Assembly (NCBI GenBank): GCA_021802115.1
Contig: JAKABA010000111.1
Location: 1 to 12,642, forward strand
Reading direction: 5' to 3'
Source: a bacterium
GTDB taxonomy: Bacteria > Chloroflexota > Dormibacteria > UBA8260 > Bog-877
DNA length: 12,642 bases
The number at the start of each line of letters is the position of its first letter. The first letter of the stretch is position 1. The notes beneath the pieces are model-generated. The model had not been told where the DNA came from and searched no databases. It saw only the letters and a program-made list of their open reading frames with translations. This document shows, piece after piece, positions 1 through 6,549 of the stretch. A program made the translations under genes and the position numbers.

Positions 1-66
1 GAGCTGAGAGCCGCCCTGCCCGCCGGGGCCCTCGCCTTCGCGGGCAGGGTACCGGCAGGCGCCACG

Positions 67-1158
67 GTGGCCGTGGCGATGAGCGGTGGCGTGGACAGCT
101 CGGTGGCGGCTGCGCTCTGCGTCGCCGCGGGGATGGCAACCCTGGGCGTGACCATGCGCCTCTGGGGCACCGATGAGATGGAACGGGGGGAGGGGGGCTG
201 CTGCTCCCTGGACGCCGTGGAGGACGCGCGCCGGGTGTGCGCACGGCTGGGCATCCCCCACTACGTCCTCAACCTGCGCGATCACTTCGAGCGCACCGTG
301 ATCCGGGACTTCCTGGACGAGTATCGGGCCGGGCGGACCCCCAACCCGTGCATCCGGTGCAACCAGACGATCAAGTTCAAGGAGCTGCTGCGCCGCGCCC
401 AGGCGGTGTCGGCGACCCATGTCGCCACCGGACACTACGCCCGCATCACGGTGGGTGATCGGGGCATCCTGCACCTGCGGCGAGCGCGGGACGGGCGCAA
501 GGACCAGTCGTACACACTGTACCGCTGCGATCAGGAGGTGCTGGCGCACACCCTGCTGCCCTTGGGCGACCTGGAGAAGCAGCGCGTGCGCCAGCTCGCC
601 TCCGACCTGGGTCTGGCCGTCGCCCACAAGCCTGACAGCCAGGACCTCTGCTTCGTGGGTGGTCGAGACCATCGGCTTGTGCTCGAGCGGGAGCTGGCTG
701 GGCAGTTCGCCCCGGGCCCGATCGTGGATGTCTCAGGAGCCACGGTGGGCACCCACCGTGGGATCCCCTTCTACACCGTGGGCCAGCGCCATGGCCTGGG
801 CGGGGAGAACGACTCCGCCCAGGCTGGTCCCCGCTACGTGGTGCAGCTGGATGCCGCCCACAACCGCGTGGTGGTTGGGCCCCGGAGCGCTCTGGAGGTC
901 AGATCGTGCCGGCTGGCCCGCTGCAGCTACACCCACGGGTTCAGCCCCGGGGCCACCCTTACGGGCCTCGCCCAGACCCGGGCCCATGCCGCGCCGGCGC
1001 CGGCCGCGTGGAAGGTCCTGCCGGACGGTGTGGCTGAGGTCGAGTTCCCCCGTCCGCAGATCGGGATCGCTCCCGGGCAATCGCTCGTCCTCTACGATGG
1101 GGATCGAGTCGTCGCAGGCGGGGAAGTGGTGGCGGTGGTGAGAGAAGGAATCGCTTGA
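67..1158 (+). CDS. mnmA: tRNA-specific 2-thiouridylase MnmA (5' boundary uncertain)
   Basis: MnmA activates U34 of tRNA-Lys/Glu/Gln with ATP and replaces O2 with sulfur delivered by a persulfide relay; it is cytosolic. Seen here: the PP-loop SGGVDSS at residues 6-12, the NPCIRCN motif with C98 at the family's catalytic cysteine position, KPDSQDLCF with C195 at the second catalytic cysteine position, then the GQRHGLG segment and a C-terminal beta-barrel region. At 363 residues it has the usual family length and looks intact. The start is unsure. GTG at 67 gives a normal short N-terminus, but there is no clear ribosome binding site and the same frame is open back to base 1, so the true start may lie upstream of the window. 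The stop overlaps the ATG of the next gene by 1 bp (TGATG). Family assignment is firm; the start is not. Confidence 0.95.
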   Translation: MAVAMSGGVDSSVAAALCVAAGMATLGVTMRLWGTDEMERGEGGCCSLDAVEDARRVCARLGIPHYVLNLRDHFERTVIRDFLDEYRAGRTPNPCIRCNQTIKFKELLRRAQAVSATHVATGHYARITVGDRGILHLRRARDGRKDQSYTLYRCDQEVLAHTLLPLGDLEKQRVRQLASDLGLAVAHKPDSQDLCFVGGRDHRLVLERELAGQFAPGPIVDVSGATVGTHRGIPFYTVGQRHGLGGENDSAQAGPRYVVQLDAAHNRVVVGPRSALEVRSCRLARCSYTHGFSPGATLTGLAQTRAHAAPAPAAWKVLPDGVAEVEFPRPQIGIAPGQSLVLYDGDRVVAGGEVVAVVREGIA

Positions 1159-1490
1159 TGGCCTGGCCGGTGGAGGCTTTTCTGCTCCTGGTCGCTCTGG
1201 CTGGTTGTGTGGCTGCGGCCGCCGCCCTGCAGGCGTCGCACAATCTCCGGAGTCTGCCCTTGGCGGTCTGCGGAGTGGCTGTCATCGCCAGCCTGGCGGC
1301 CGAGGTCGGAGAGCTCAACGGTGACTTCGGCGGAGCCGCAGGCAGCGGGATCGGAGTCCCGACCATAATTTTCGGAGGCCTCGCCCTGGCGGCCGTGGCG
1401 GTCTACCTGCTCCTGCCGCCCCCCTCCGCCCCACAGGTTCCCGCCCCGGTGACGACCGGACCTGCCGCCAACCCTGACAGCGAGGCCTGA
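1158..1490 (+). CDS. small three-helix membrane protein, function unknown
   Basis: A 110-residue protein that I do not recognise. It has three hydrophobic segments (about residues 5-24, 33-50 and 66-86) and a Pro/Ala-rich C-terminal tail (87-110). The ATG at 1158 overlaps the mnmA stop and is preceded by AGAGAAGGAA (1141-1150), a good ribosome binding site; a TTG one codon earlier is less likely. The three-helix topology with a short polar loop after helix 1 resembles small complex I subunits such as NuoK or NuoA, and a nuo-like cluster lies 2 kb downstream. I see none of their signature residues (no YECG or DLE of NuoA, no membrane Glu pair of NuoK), so kinship is only a guess. It is probably co-transcribed with mnmA and the next two genes. 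Confidence refers to its being a real gene. Confidence 0.75.
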   Translation: MAWPVEAFLLLVALAGCVAAAAALQASHNLRSLPLAVCGVAVIASLAAEVGELNGDFGGAAGSGIGVPTIIFGGLALAAVAVYLLLPPPSAPQVPAPVTTGPAANPDSEA

Positions 1491-1496
1491 ACCAGC

Positions 1497-1784
1497 ATGA
1501 TCGCCCTGGCGGTCGGAGTGATAGCGGCCGCCCTGGTGATGGGGGCGGGTGTGGGGGCGCCGGTGCCGGGATGGTGGAGGCGCGCCCGAGTCGGACACCG
1601 GGCCCGGAACGGATCCCTGTTTGGTCTGGCGGCGCTGGTCTCCTTGCTGCTTCTGCTCGCCGCCCTGCTCGGAGTCGGGGCCGCGCGATCGGGTGGAGTA
1701 CTGCTGCTGCTGTTGGTGGCCCTGGTCGTCCTCATGGGGCTGGCCGCCCTGTGGTCGTGGCTGCGTCTGCAGATTGCCGGCTGA
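1497..1784 (+). CDS. small three-helix membrane protein, function unknown
   Basis: A 95-residue protein that I do not recognise. The first hydrophobic segment (about 2-21) has no preceding positive charge. It is followed by a strongly basic loop (residues 27-38, with WWRRARVGHRAR) and two more hydrophobic segments (about 40-61 and 66-88). By the positive-inside rule the N-terminus is outside and the basic loop is cytoplasmic. The start is ATG at 1497, 6 bp after the previous stop. The stop TGA (1782-1784) overlaps the ATG of the prenyl synthase, which suggests translational coupling. Pairing with the preceding gene and closeness to nuoJ-like genes make a part in the same membrane assembly plausible but unproven. 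An overlapping frame opening at 1571 gives a low-complexity product and is judged a shadow. Confidence 0.7.
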   Translation: MIALAVGVIAAALVMGAGVGAPVPGWWRRARVGHRARNGSLFGLAALVSLLLLLAALLGVGAARSGGVLLLLLVALVVLMGLAALWSWLRLQIAG

Positions 1785-3334
1785 TGGCTGTCGGTCCGCG
1801 GCCCGCCGCCCTGGAGTCAACCGGTGAGCCGGTCTCCTCGCGCCATCTCATCACCGTGCGCGCCGCGGAGCGGGCAGCCGGCGAACTGGTGGCCGGGGTG
1901 GGCTGGGCCGGCGCGACCGGGCCCGCCCGCGAGCGGATGGGGCTGCCGGCGCGGCTCACACTCCGGGCCGCCCAGGCGAGGGGTGGCGACGGCTTGCCAG
2001 CCATCCGGGCCGCCGCCGCCGCCGAACTCACGCACCGCGCTCTGGAGTGGCATGCTGCGGCGGCGTCCGGCCGCCAGCCGGTGGGCTTGGGGACTCTGGC
2101 CGGCGACTACTGTCTGGCGCAGGCCGCCGCATCCCTGTCCCGATACTCCGACGTCGACCTGGAGGCGGCTCTCTCCGACGGTCTGACCGAGGCCGGCAGC
2201 GCGCTGCTGACCACCGGCAGCGCCGAGGCGGCCTCACGCCGCCTCCTCCCGGCCTGTGGCCTCTCGGGGGCGCGGGCGGCGAGGCTGTCCGGTGCCGATC
2301 AGGCGCGCTGGTGGCGGGCCGGCAGATTGCTGGCGGGCGCCGCCCCCGTGGCTGGCTCCGGCCGGCCCGACGCCCTCCGACGACTGCTGTCGGCCCAGGA
2401 CCCGCTCGAGGCCAGGCTCGGTCAGGTGCTGGCCGCTGACCCTGAGGTGGTTGCGGCACCGATGGCGACCCTGCTGGGGGCGGGCGGGAAGCGCATCCGG
2501 GCCCGGCTGGTGCTGCTGACCGGTGAGATCGGGGGCAGGTTCCGTCCCGACAAGCTGCTGCAGGCCGCGGCGGCGATGGAGCTGCTCCACGCCGCGACCC
2601 TGTGCCACGACGATCTCGTGGACGGGGCCACGTCTCGGCGCGGAGCTCCCACCGTGGCCGCTGTGTCAGGCTCCCTGGTGGCCCTGGGGGTGGGCGACTA
2701 CTACCTCGGCAGAGCTTCTGGACTCGTGGCGCGCCTGGATGATCCCCGCATATCGCGCCACTTCACGGACGCATTGGTCGAGATCGCGGACGGGCAGCTG
2801 CGCGAGCTCGACCGCCGCTCGGTCTGGTCCGGAGAGATGGCCCCTTACATCAGGGTGGCCCAGCTCAAGACGGGGTCGCTGCTGGCGGCGTGCTGTGCGA
2901 TTGGAGCCGAGGCGGGCGGTGCGTCGCGACACCAGGTCCGAGCCGTCACCCGGTTTGCCCGCAAGCTCGGTCTTGCCTTCCAGGGCATCGACGACTGCCT
3001 GGACTTCAGCGACCCCGGCCGCACCGGCAAGCCGGCGGGGATCGACCTCGCCCAGGGCATCTGCGGCCTGCCCCTGGTGTGCGCCCTGCGGGGACCGCAG
3101 CGCCGGCTGGTCCTGAGCCGCCTGCAGATGATGGAGCGCGCTGAGCCCGCCGAGGCCGCGACGCTGCGCACGCAAGTCCTGGCGCTGGTGCGGGACAGCG
3201 GAGCGCTGGCCACCGCCCGCACGGTGGCCGACGGATGGAGCTCCGAGGCGCTCGCGAGCCTGGTCGCCCTGCCCCAATCGGTCAGGCTGCGGATCGAGCG
3301 CTTCGCGGACCGCCTGATCCTGCGCGACCGCTGA
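1784..3334 (+). CDS. polyprenyl diphosphate synthase with N-terminal pseudo-synthase domain
   Basis: Trans-prenyltransferases condense isopentenyl diphosphate onto an allylic primer; long-chain members make quinone side chains. The C-terminal part (about residues 200-516) is a complete synthase: GKRIRARL, the first Asp-rich motif DDLVD (276-280), the following SRRG, GDYYLG, and the second Asp-rich motif DDCLD (403-407) with a GKP-G-DL-G tail. A small residue (Ala) five positions before the first Asp-rich motif fits long-chain products. The protein has 516 residues against the usual 320-350. The extra N-terminal part repeats the fold pattern without catalytic aspartates: an ELTH segment (81-84) where the active copy has ELLH, EWHAA where DDxxD should be, and LAGDYCLAQ (105-113). 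ATG at 1784 is chosen for its TGATG overlap with the upstream stop. Location next to nuo-like genes supports a role in (mena)quinone supply; exact chain length cannot be read. Confidence 0.88.
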   Translation: MAVGPRPAALESTGEPVSSRHLITVRAAERAAGELVAGVGWAGATGPARERMGLPARLTLRAAQARGGDGLPAIRAAAAAELTHRALEWHAAAASGRQPVGLGTLAGDYCLAQAAASLSRYSDVDLEAALSDGLTEAGSALLTTGSAEAASRRLLPACGLSGARAARLSGADQARWWRAGRLLAGAAPVAGSGRPDALRRLLSAQDPLEARLGQVLAADPEVVAAPMATLLGAGGKRIRARLVLLTGEIGGRFRPDKLLQAAAAMELLHAATLCHDDLVDGATSRRGAPTVAAVSGSLVALGVGDYYLGRASGLVARLDDPRISRHFTDALVEIADGQLRELDRRSVWSGEMAPYIRVAQLKTGSLLAACCAIGAEAGGASRHQVRAVTRFARKLGLAFQGIDDCLDFSDPGRTGKPAGIDLAQGICGLPLVCALRGPQRRLVLSRLQMMERAEPAEAATLRTQVLALVRDSGALATARTVADGWSSEALASLVALPQSVRLRIERFADRLILRDR

Positions 3335-3371
3335 GTGGGGCCGGAATGGCGGGGCCGCGATCTCGGTCCCA

Positions 3372-3377
3372 TAAAAT
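3372..3377 (+). promoter_or_regulatory. possible -10 box upstream of the nuoJKLMN-like cluster
   Basis: TAAAAT matches the sigma-70 type -10 consensus at five of six positions and stands out in very GC-rich DNA. No good -35 hexamer lies 16-18 bp upstream (the sequence there is GC-rich), so this is a weak call. It would leave a leader of about 80 nt. Confidence 0.25.
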
Positions 3378-3451
3378 GACCGCCCGTGCCCCTCTTCTCC
3401 CGAATCCGACCTGGCCGGACGGCCTCTGGCTCCGCTGAGATGACGCATTCC

Positions 3452-3458
3452 AGGAGGG
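3452..3458 (+). promoter_or_regulatory. ribosome binding site deciding a TTG start
   Basis: AGGAGGG lies 4 nt before TTG at 3463. It is the strongest Shine-Dalgarno in the window and is the reason for choosing this non-ATG start for the nuoJ-like gene. Confidence 0.7.
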
Positions 3459-3462
3459 ACCT

Positions 3463-4062
3463 TTGATCGCGACCGCGGCGCTGGGCGGGATCGCGGTGGG
3501 GGCCGGGCTGCTGGTCGTGCTGCGCCGGGACAGGTCCTGGCAATTGCTGGCCGGTCTGGTGGTAGCTGTCGCTCTCGCCCTGGCCATGGCGGTCGCCGGC
3601 GCGGCGCTGCCGGCCATCGGGTTGTTGCTCCTGGGCGGAGCCGGTGGGGCCCTGGTTCTGGCACCGATCGCGGGAGATCCCCCGGCCGGTGATCAGGGGG
3701 AGTCGCGGGCACGCATCGCCCTGGAGGCCGCCGTGGCGCTGTGCGTGGTCGCTCTGCTGCTGGGAGCGGGGGTGGCTGCCCGGGCCAGCTTCGAAGGTCG
3801 GGGCCGGCCAACCCCCAGCCTGATGGAGGTGGGCCACCAGGTGCTGCTGGGTGCCGGGGTGCCCATGCTGGGCCTGGTGCTGCTGGCCGCGACGGTTTTG
3901 ATCGGGACCACTGCCCTGGTCGGCAGGGACCGCCGCGAGGCAGCCGAGGACCAGGCCGAGGCTCAGCGGCGGCGGCGCCTGGCCGAGCAGCAGCGGCGCA
4001 ATCGGCAGCGGGCGGCAGCCCGGGAAGCTGCGCGCCAGGCGCGCCGAGGGGCCGGCAGGTGA
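3463..4062 (+). CDS. NuoJ-like membrane subunit with basic C-terminal tail
   Basis: NuoJ is the complex I subunit between the quinone module and the antiporter-like subunits; its bent third helix couples the two. This 199-residue protein has the five-helix layout of the family: about residues 2-20, 27-48, 50-71, 84-106 and 131-153, with an Arg-rich loop (LRRDR, 20-24) after helix 1 that puts the C-terminus in the cytoplasm. Identity is weak, and the call rests on topology plus its place before K, L, M and N. In helix 3 the family's Tyr before Gly-Ala (Tyr59 in E. coli) appears to be Leu. Residues 155-199 form an unusual Arg/Ala/Gln/Glu tail, probably helical, with net charge about +9. Start is TTG behind a strong ribosome binding site; the stop overlaps the next GTG by 4 bp (GTGA). 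Confidence 0.7.
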   Translation: MIATAALGGIAVGAGLLVVLRRDRSWQLLAGLVVAVALALAMAVAGAALPAIGLLLLGGAGGALVLAPIAGDPPAGDQGESRARIALEAAVALCVVALLLGAGVAARASFEGRGRPTPSLMEVGHQVLLGAGVPMLGLVLLAATVLIGTTALVGRDRREAAEDQAEAQRRRRLAEQQRRNRQRAAAREAARQARRGAGR

Positions 4063-4502
4063 GCGGCACGTCGGCCGCCTTGCTGGTGACGGCGGCCTGT
4101 CTCCTGGGAGTGGCGACCTTCACGGTGCTCCATCGCCGGGACGCCTTCGGAGCGGTCGCCGCTCTGCTGGTGGGTTTCTCCGGGGTGGCGACCGGCCTGG
4201 TGGGGTTCGCGGCGTCGGCGCCGAGCTCCGCCGCCGCGGCCCAGCTGCAGGCCTATGCGGTGGCGTCCGAGGTGCTCGGAGTGCTCTGTGCGGGCGTGGG
4301 CTCGGCTTTGGCGATGGTGCTCTGGCGCCGCTCCGGCTCCGACCTGCTGACGGTCCCCACCCCCCGCCCCGAACCGGGCCGCGAGGTGTTGGCCGACGGC
4401 GTGCCCGGCCCCATCCCCGACGACGACGGCGACCCAGCCGGGCCCGGGGCAGAGCCCTCATCCGACGAGTCCGAAGCCGTGCTCGACGGCGAGGGGATCT
4501 GA
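4059..4502 (+). CDS. NuoK-like membrane subunit lacking both membrane glutamates, acidic tail
   Basis: NuoK has three helices and two buried glutamates (E36 and E72 in E. coli) on the proton path. This 147-residue product has the three helices (about 6-24, 30-52 and 64-89) and the RRD loop after helix 1 (26-28; family RRN). Aligned from that loop, the E36 position is L37. Aligned back from the WRR end of helix 3 (89-91), the E72 position is C77. A Glu at 71 lies in helix 3 but six residues away. Family length is about 100; the extra 92-147 is an acidic Pro/Gly/Asp/Glu tail with net charge near -12. Topology puts it in the cytoplasm, the same side as the basic tail of the NuoJ-like neighbour. 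GTG at 4059 is preceded by GAGGGG (4046-4051) and overlaps the previous stop. The following GTG starts after a 1 bp gap. Confidence 0.72.
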   Translation: MSGTSAALLVTAACLLGVATFTVLHRRDAFGAVAALLVGFSGVATGLVGFAASAPSSAAAAQLQAYAVASEVLGVLCAGVGSALAMVLWRRSGSDLLTVPTPRPEPGREVLADGVPGPIPDDDGDPAGPGAEPSSDESEAVLDGEGI

Positions 4503-4503
4503 G

Positions 4504-6549
4504 GTGCACATCTTCGACGCCGCCTGGGCCCTGCTGCTGCTGCCGATTGCCGGGGTGGGAGCGAGCTACCTGGCCGAGACCAGGCGCGGGTCGGCGCTGG
4601 CGGTGGCGGTCTGTGCCTGGCTCACCGTGGTGGCGGGCCTGATCGTGCTCGGTGCCACCGCGCACTCCCTTCCCCACACCCACCAGTCCACGCTTGCCTT
4701 CTGGACCTTCGCGGTGACCCAGACCCCGTTCAACTCGGCCGCCACCACCCTGCTCGCCCCCAACTTCCAGGTCGGCGTGGGCTACTCGGCCAATCCCGCC
4801 GCCGTCATCCTGGTCTCGGTGGTGGCGCTGGCGGTGGCGCTGGCCCAGACCCAGATGCTGATTCAGCTGCGCAGCGATCCGCGCCTGCCGGGGCTGATGC
4901 GGCTGACGGGGATCCTCAACTTTGGGGCCGTGATCCTGATCATGGCCCCGGGGCTGTTTCAGACCCTGCTGGGCTTCGAACTCTGTGGGCTGGCGGCGGC
5001 TCTGACCATCGGCAGCGGTCTGGGGGAAGACGTGGGGCGGGTGGCCCGCCAGCTGTATCTGACCTGGAGGGCGGGCGCCCTCGCGCTGCTGCTGGCGGTG
5101 GTGTTCCTGTACGTGAAGTTCTCCGGGGCGGTGGCGGTGGCGGCCACCGATGTCCACCACAAGGGCCCCGCCATCAGCCCCTACGGGCTGAACCTGGGTT
5201 CGCTCGCCGCCATGTTCAAGCTGGCGGTGCGGGGCCAGGTGCACGGGGTCGGCGGCAGGACCCTGACCCTGGCCGGGGTGCTCGTCGTGGTGGCGGTGGC
5301 GTGCGCCTGCGGGGCCGTTCCACTTCACCTCCTCTGGCGCGGCTTGAGCCGCGCCCCCGGGGCCAGCGTGGCGGTGCTGGCCTCCGCGGTGGGGGTGGCC
5401 GTGGGGTCCGCGCTCCTGGTGCAGACCTTCCCTCTGCTCGAGGTGGCGGCGGCGGTGCTGCCTGCGCTCACCGTGCTGGCGGCGCTGAGCGCGGTGGCCA
5501 CCGCGGCTCTGGCGGCTCGGGAGCATGACCTGCGCCGCTTCGGCGCTTGGGTCGTCGCCAGCCTCTCCAGCTCAGTCCTGATCGGGTTCGGCCTGGGGTC
5601 CCCGGCGGCCGCTCTCGCCATGGCCATCTCGGCGGCCCTGGTGGCGGTGGCCCTGACCGGCGCCTTGAGCCATCTGGCCAGGGATCTGCGGGTCGGGAGC
5701 GTGGCGCGGCTGGGGCCGGCTTGGAAGCACGCCCGTCCGGCCACGACGATCTTGCTGGGATGCCTGGTGGCGGCATCGGGCCTGGCCGGCTCGGGCGCGT
5801 TCTTCGGTCGCTCCGCGATCCTGGCTGCCGCCATCTCCGGCCCCGGCGCCGGGCTGCCGCAACTCGGCCCCTGGGAGCGCATCGTGGGCGGCGGTGGCCT
5901 CCTGCTCGCCGCCGCGCTGCTGGCGCTGGGATGCGGGCGGGTCGCGGCCTTCGCGCTCAAGGGCGGCGAGCCGACCGACCCCAGGGAGGCACGCGAAGCA
6001 CGCCGCCACTTCAACCAAGCGCGTCCCGGCGGTCAGCTGGCCGTGCTGCGCGCAGCCACGGTGGTGGCGCTCCTGAGCGGGCTGGTGAGCCTGCCCGGGG
6101 TTCACGTGGGAGTGGGCTCGATGCTGGCGCTGAGACCGGGGGCCACCGCGCTGGCGGTCAGCGCCGTGTCTCTGCTGGTGATTCTGCTGCTGCCCCTGCT
6201 GGCGGCCGGCGCCGGTTTCGCACTGGCCCCGGTGGCCGCCGCCGGTACATCGGATCCCGCCTGGCTGCCCTGGGTCGACGGCACCGCCCTCTTCCAGAGC
6301 ACGGAGGCGCTGCTGGCGGGCTGGCCGGGCCGGGCGTTGGTGGCCCTCAGCAACCGCGTCCTGGAGCCCCTGTTCGACTCCGCGGGCACCGCTCTCGACG
6401 ATGCCGTGCGGTGGGAGCCGAAGAGCAGCTGGGGCTGGCTCAAGCCCGGCCTCGGTTCGAGCGCCGCGGCCCTGGTGGTGGTGGCCCTCGCGGTCGGCGT
6501 GGCGGTCTGGCTGGGTGCGCTCCACCCGGCTGCCGCGGGAGTCCCCTAG
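4504..6549 (+). CDS. NuoL-like antiporter subunit with altered proton-channel residues
   Basis: NuoL is the distal antiporter-like subunit of complex I. This 681-residue, strongly hydrophobic protein aligns over the family core: GFELCG with E159 at the conserved TM5 Glu (E144 in E. coli), a VPLH segment (272-275) for the TM7 region, a HDLRRFGAW segment for DIKRVLAYS, and SGAFFGRSAIL (430-440) for the GFFSKDEIL helix. A C-terminal amphipathic stretch plus last helix would match the lateral helix. Key positions differ: TM7 Lys (K229) is A268, the TM8 His (H254) is Ala or Ser at 293-294, the His/His/Lys set of the central helix (H334/H338/K342) falls on A372, S376 and V380, and the Lys-Asp pair of TM12 is R436-S437. 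GTG at 4504 has GAGGGG 7 nt upstream. The next gene starts immediately after its TAG. Fold assignment is confident; proton pumping is doubtful. Confidence 0.85.
   Translation: MHIFDAAWALLLLPIAGVGASYLAETRRGSALAVAVCAWLTVVAGLIVLGATAHSLPHTHQSTLAFWTFAVTQTPFNSAATTLLAPNFQVGVGYSANPAAVILVSVVALAVALAQTQMLIQLRSDPRLPGLMRLTGILNFGAVILIMAPGLFQTLLGFELCGLAAALTIGSGLGEDVGRVARQLYLTWRAGALALLLAVVFLYVKFSGAVAVAATDVHHKGPAISPYGLNLGSLAAMFKLAVRGQVHGVGGRTLTLAGVLVVVAVACACGAVPLHLLWRGLSRAPGASVAVLASAVGVAVGSALLVQTFPLLEVAAAVLPALTVLAALSAVATAALAAREHDLRRFGAWVVASLSSSVLIGFGLGSPAAALAMAISAALVAVALTGALSHLARDLRVGSVARLGPAWKHARPATTILLGCLVAASGLAGSGAFFGRSAILAAAISGPGAGLPQLGPWERIVGGGGLLLAAALLALGCGRVAAFALKGGEPTDPREAREARRHFNQARPGGQLAVLRAATVVALLSGLVSLPGVHVGVGSMLALRPGATALAVSAVSLLVILLLPLLAAGAGFALAPVAAAGTSDPAWLPWVDGTALFQSTEALLAGWPGRALVALSNRVLEPLFDSAGTALDDAVRWEPKSSWGWLKPGLGSSAAALVVVALAVGVAVWLGALHPAAAGVP

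Larger units (their letters stand above)
3335..3462 (+). other. intergenic gap before nuoJ-like gene; possible leader
   Basis: This 128 bp gap is the only substantial non-coding stretch on the plus strand. It contains the sole AT-rich patch of the area (ataaaatga, 3371-3379) and ends in a strong ribosome binding site. I found no convincing rho-independent terminator for the upstream prenyl synthase. GGCC-rich inverted segments such as GGCCGGACGGCC (near 3413-3424) are too short to call. An eight-codon frame (ATG 3440 to TGA 3464-3466) overlaps the nuoJ-like TTG start by 3 bp. Confidence 0.6.

Noticed and set aside
196..207. Cys-Cys pair (residues 45-46) in MnmA as a metal site
   Set aside because: A CCS motif before the DAR segment is, from memory, common in MnmA proteins; nothing unusual.
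1158..1220. Lipobox-like LAGC at residues 14-17 of the first small membrane protein
   Set aside because: There is no positively charged n-region before the hydrophobic stretch and two more membrane helices follow, so a lipoprotein signal is unlikely.
1571..1783. Upstream extension of the prenyl synthase to ATG 1571
   Set aside because: It overlaps the small membrane protein, encodes Arg/Pro/Gly-rich low-complexity sequence and ignores the well-placed TGATG start at 1784.
3335..3462. Rho-independent terminator or riboswitch in the gap
   Set aside because: Only short GGCC-type complementarity without a T tract, and no recognisable aptamer pattern.
2666..4123. Long minus-strand open frame (485 codons) across the prenyl synthase end and the nuoJ-like gene
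   Set aside because: Pro/Arg-rich product without domain features, antisense to recognised genes; a GC-bias shadow.
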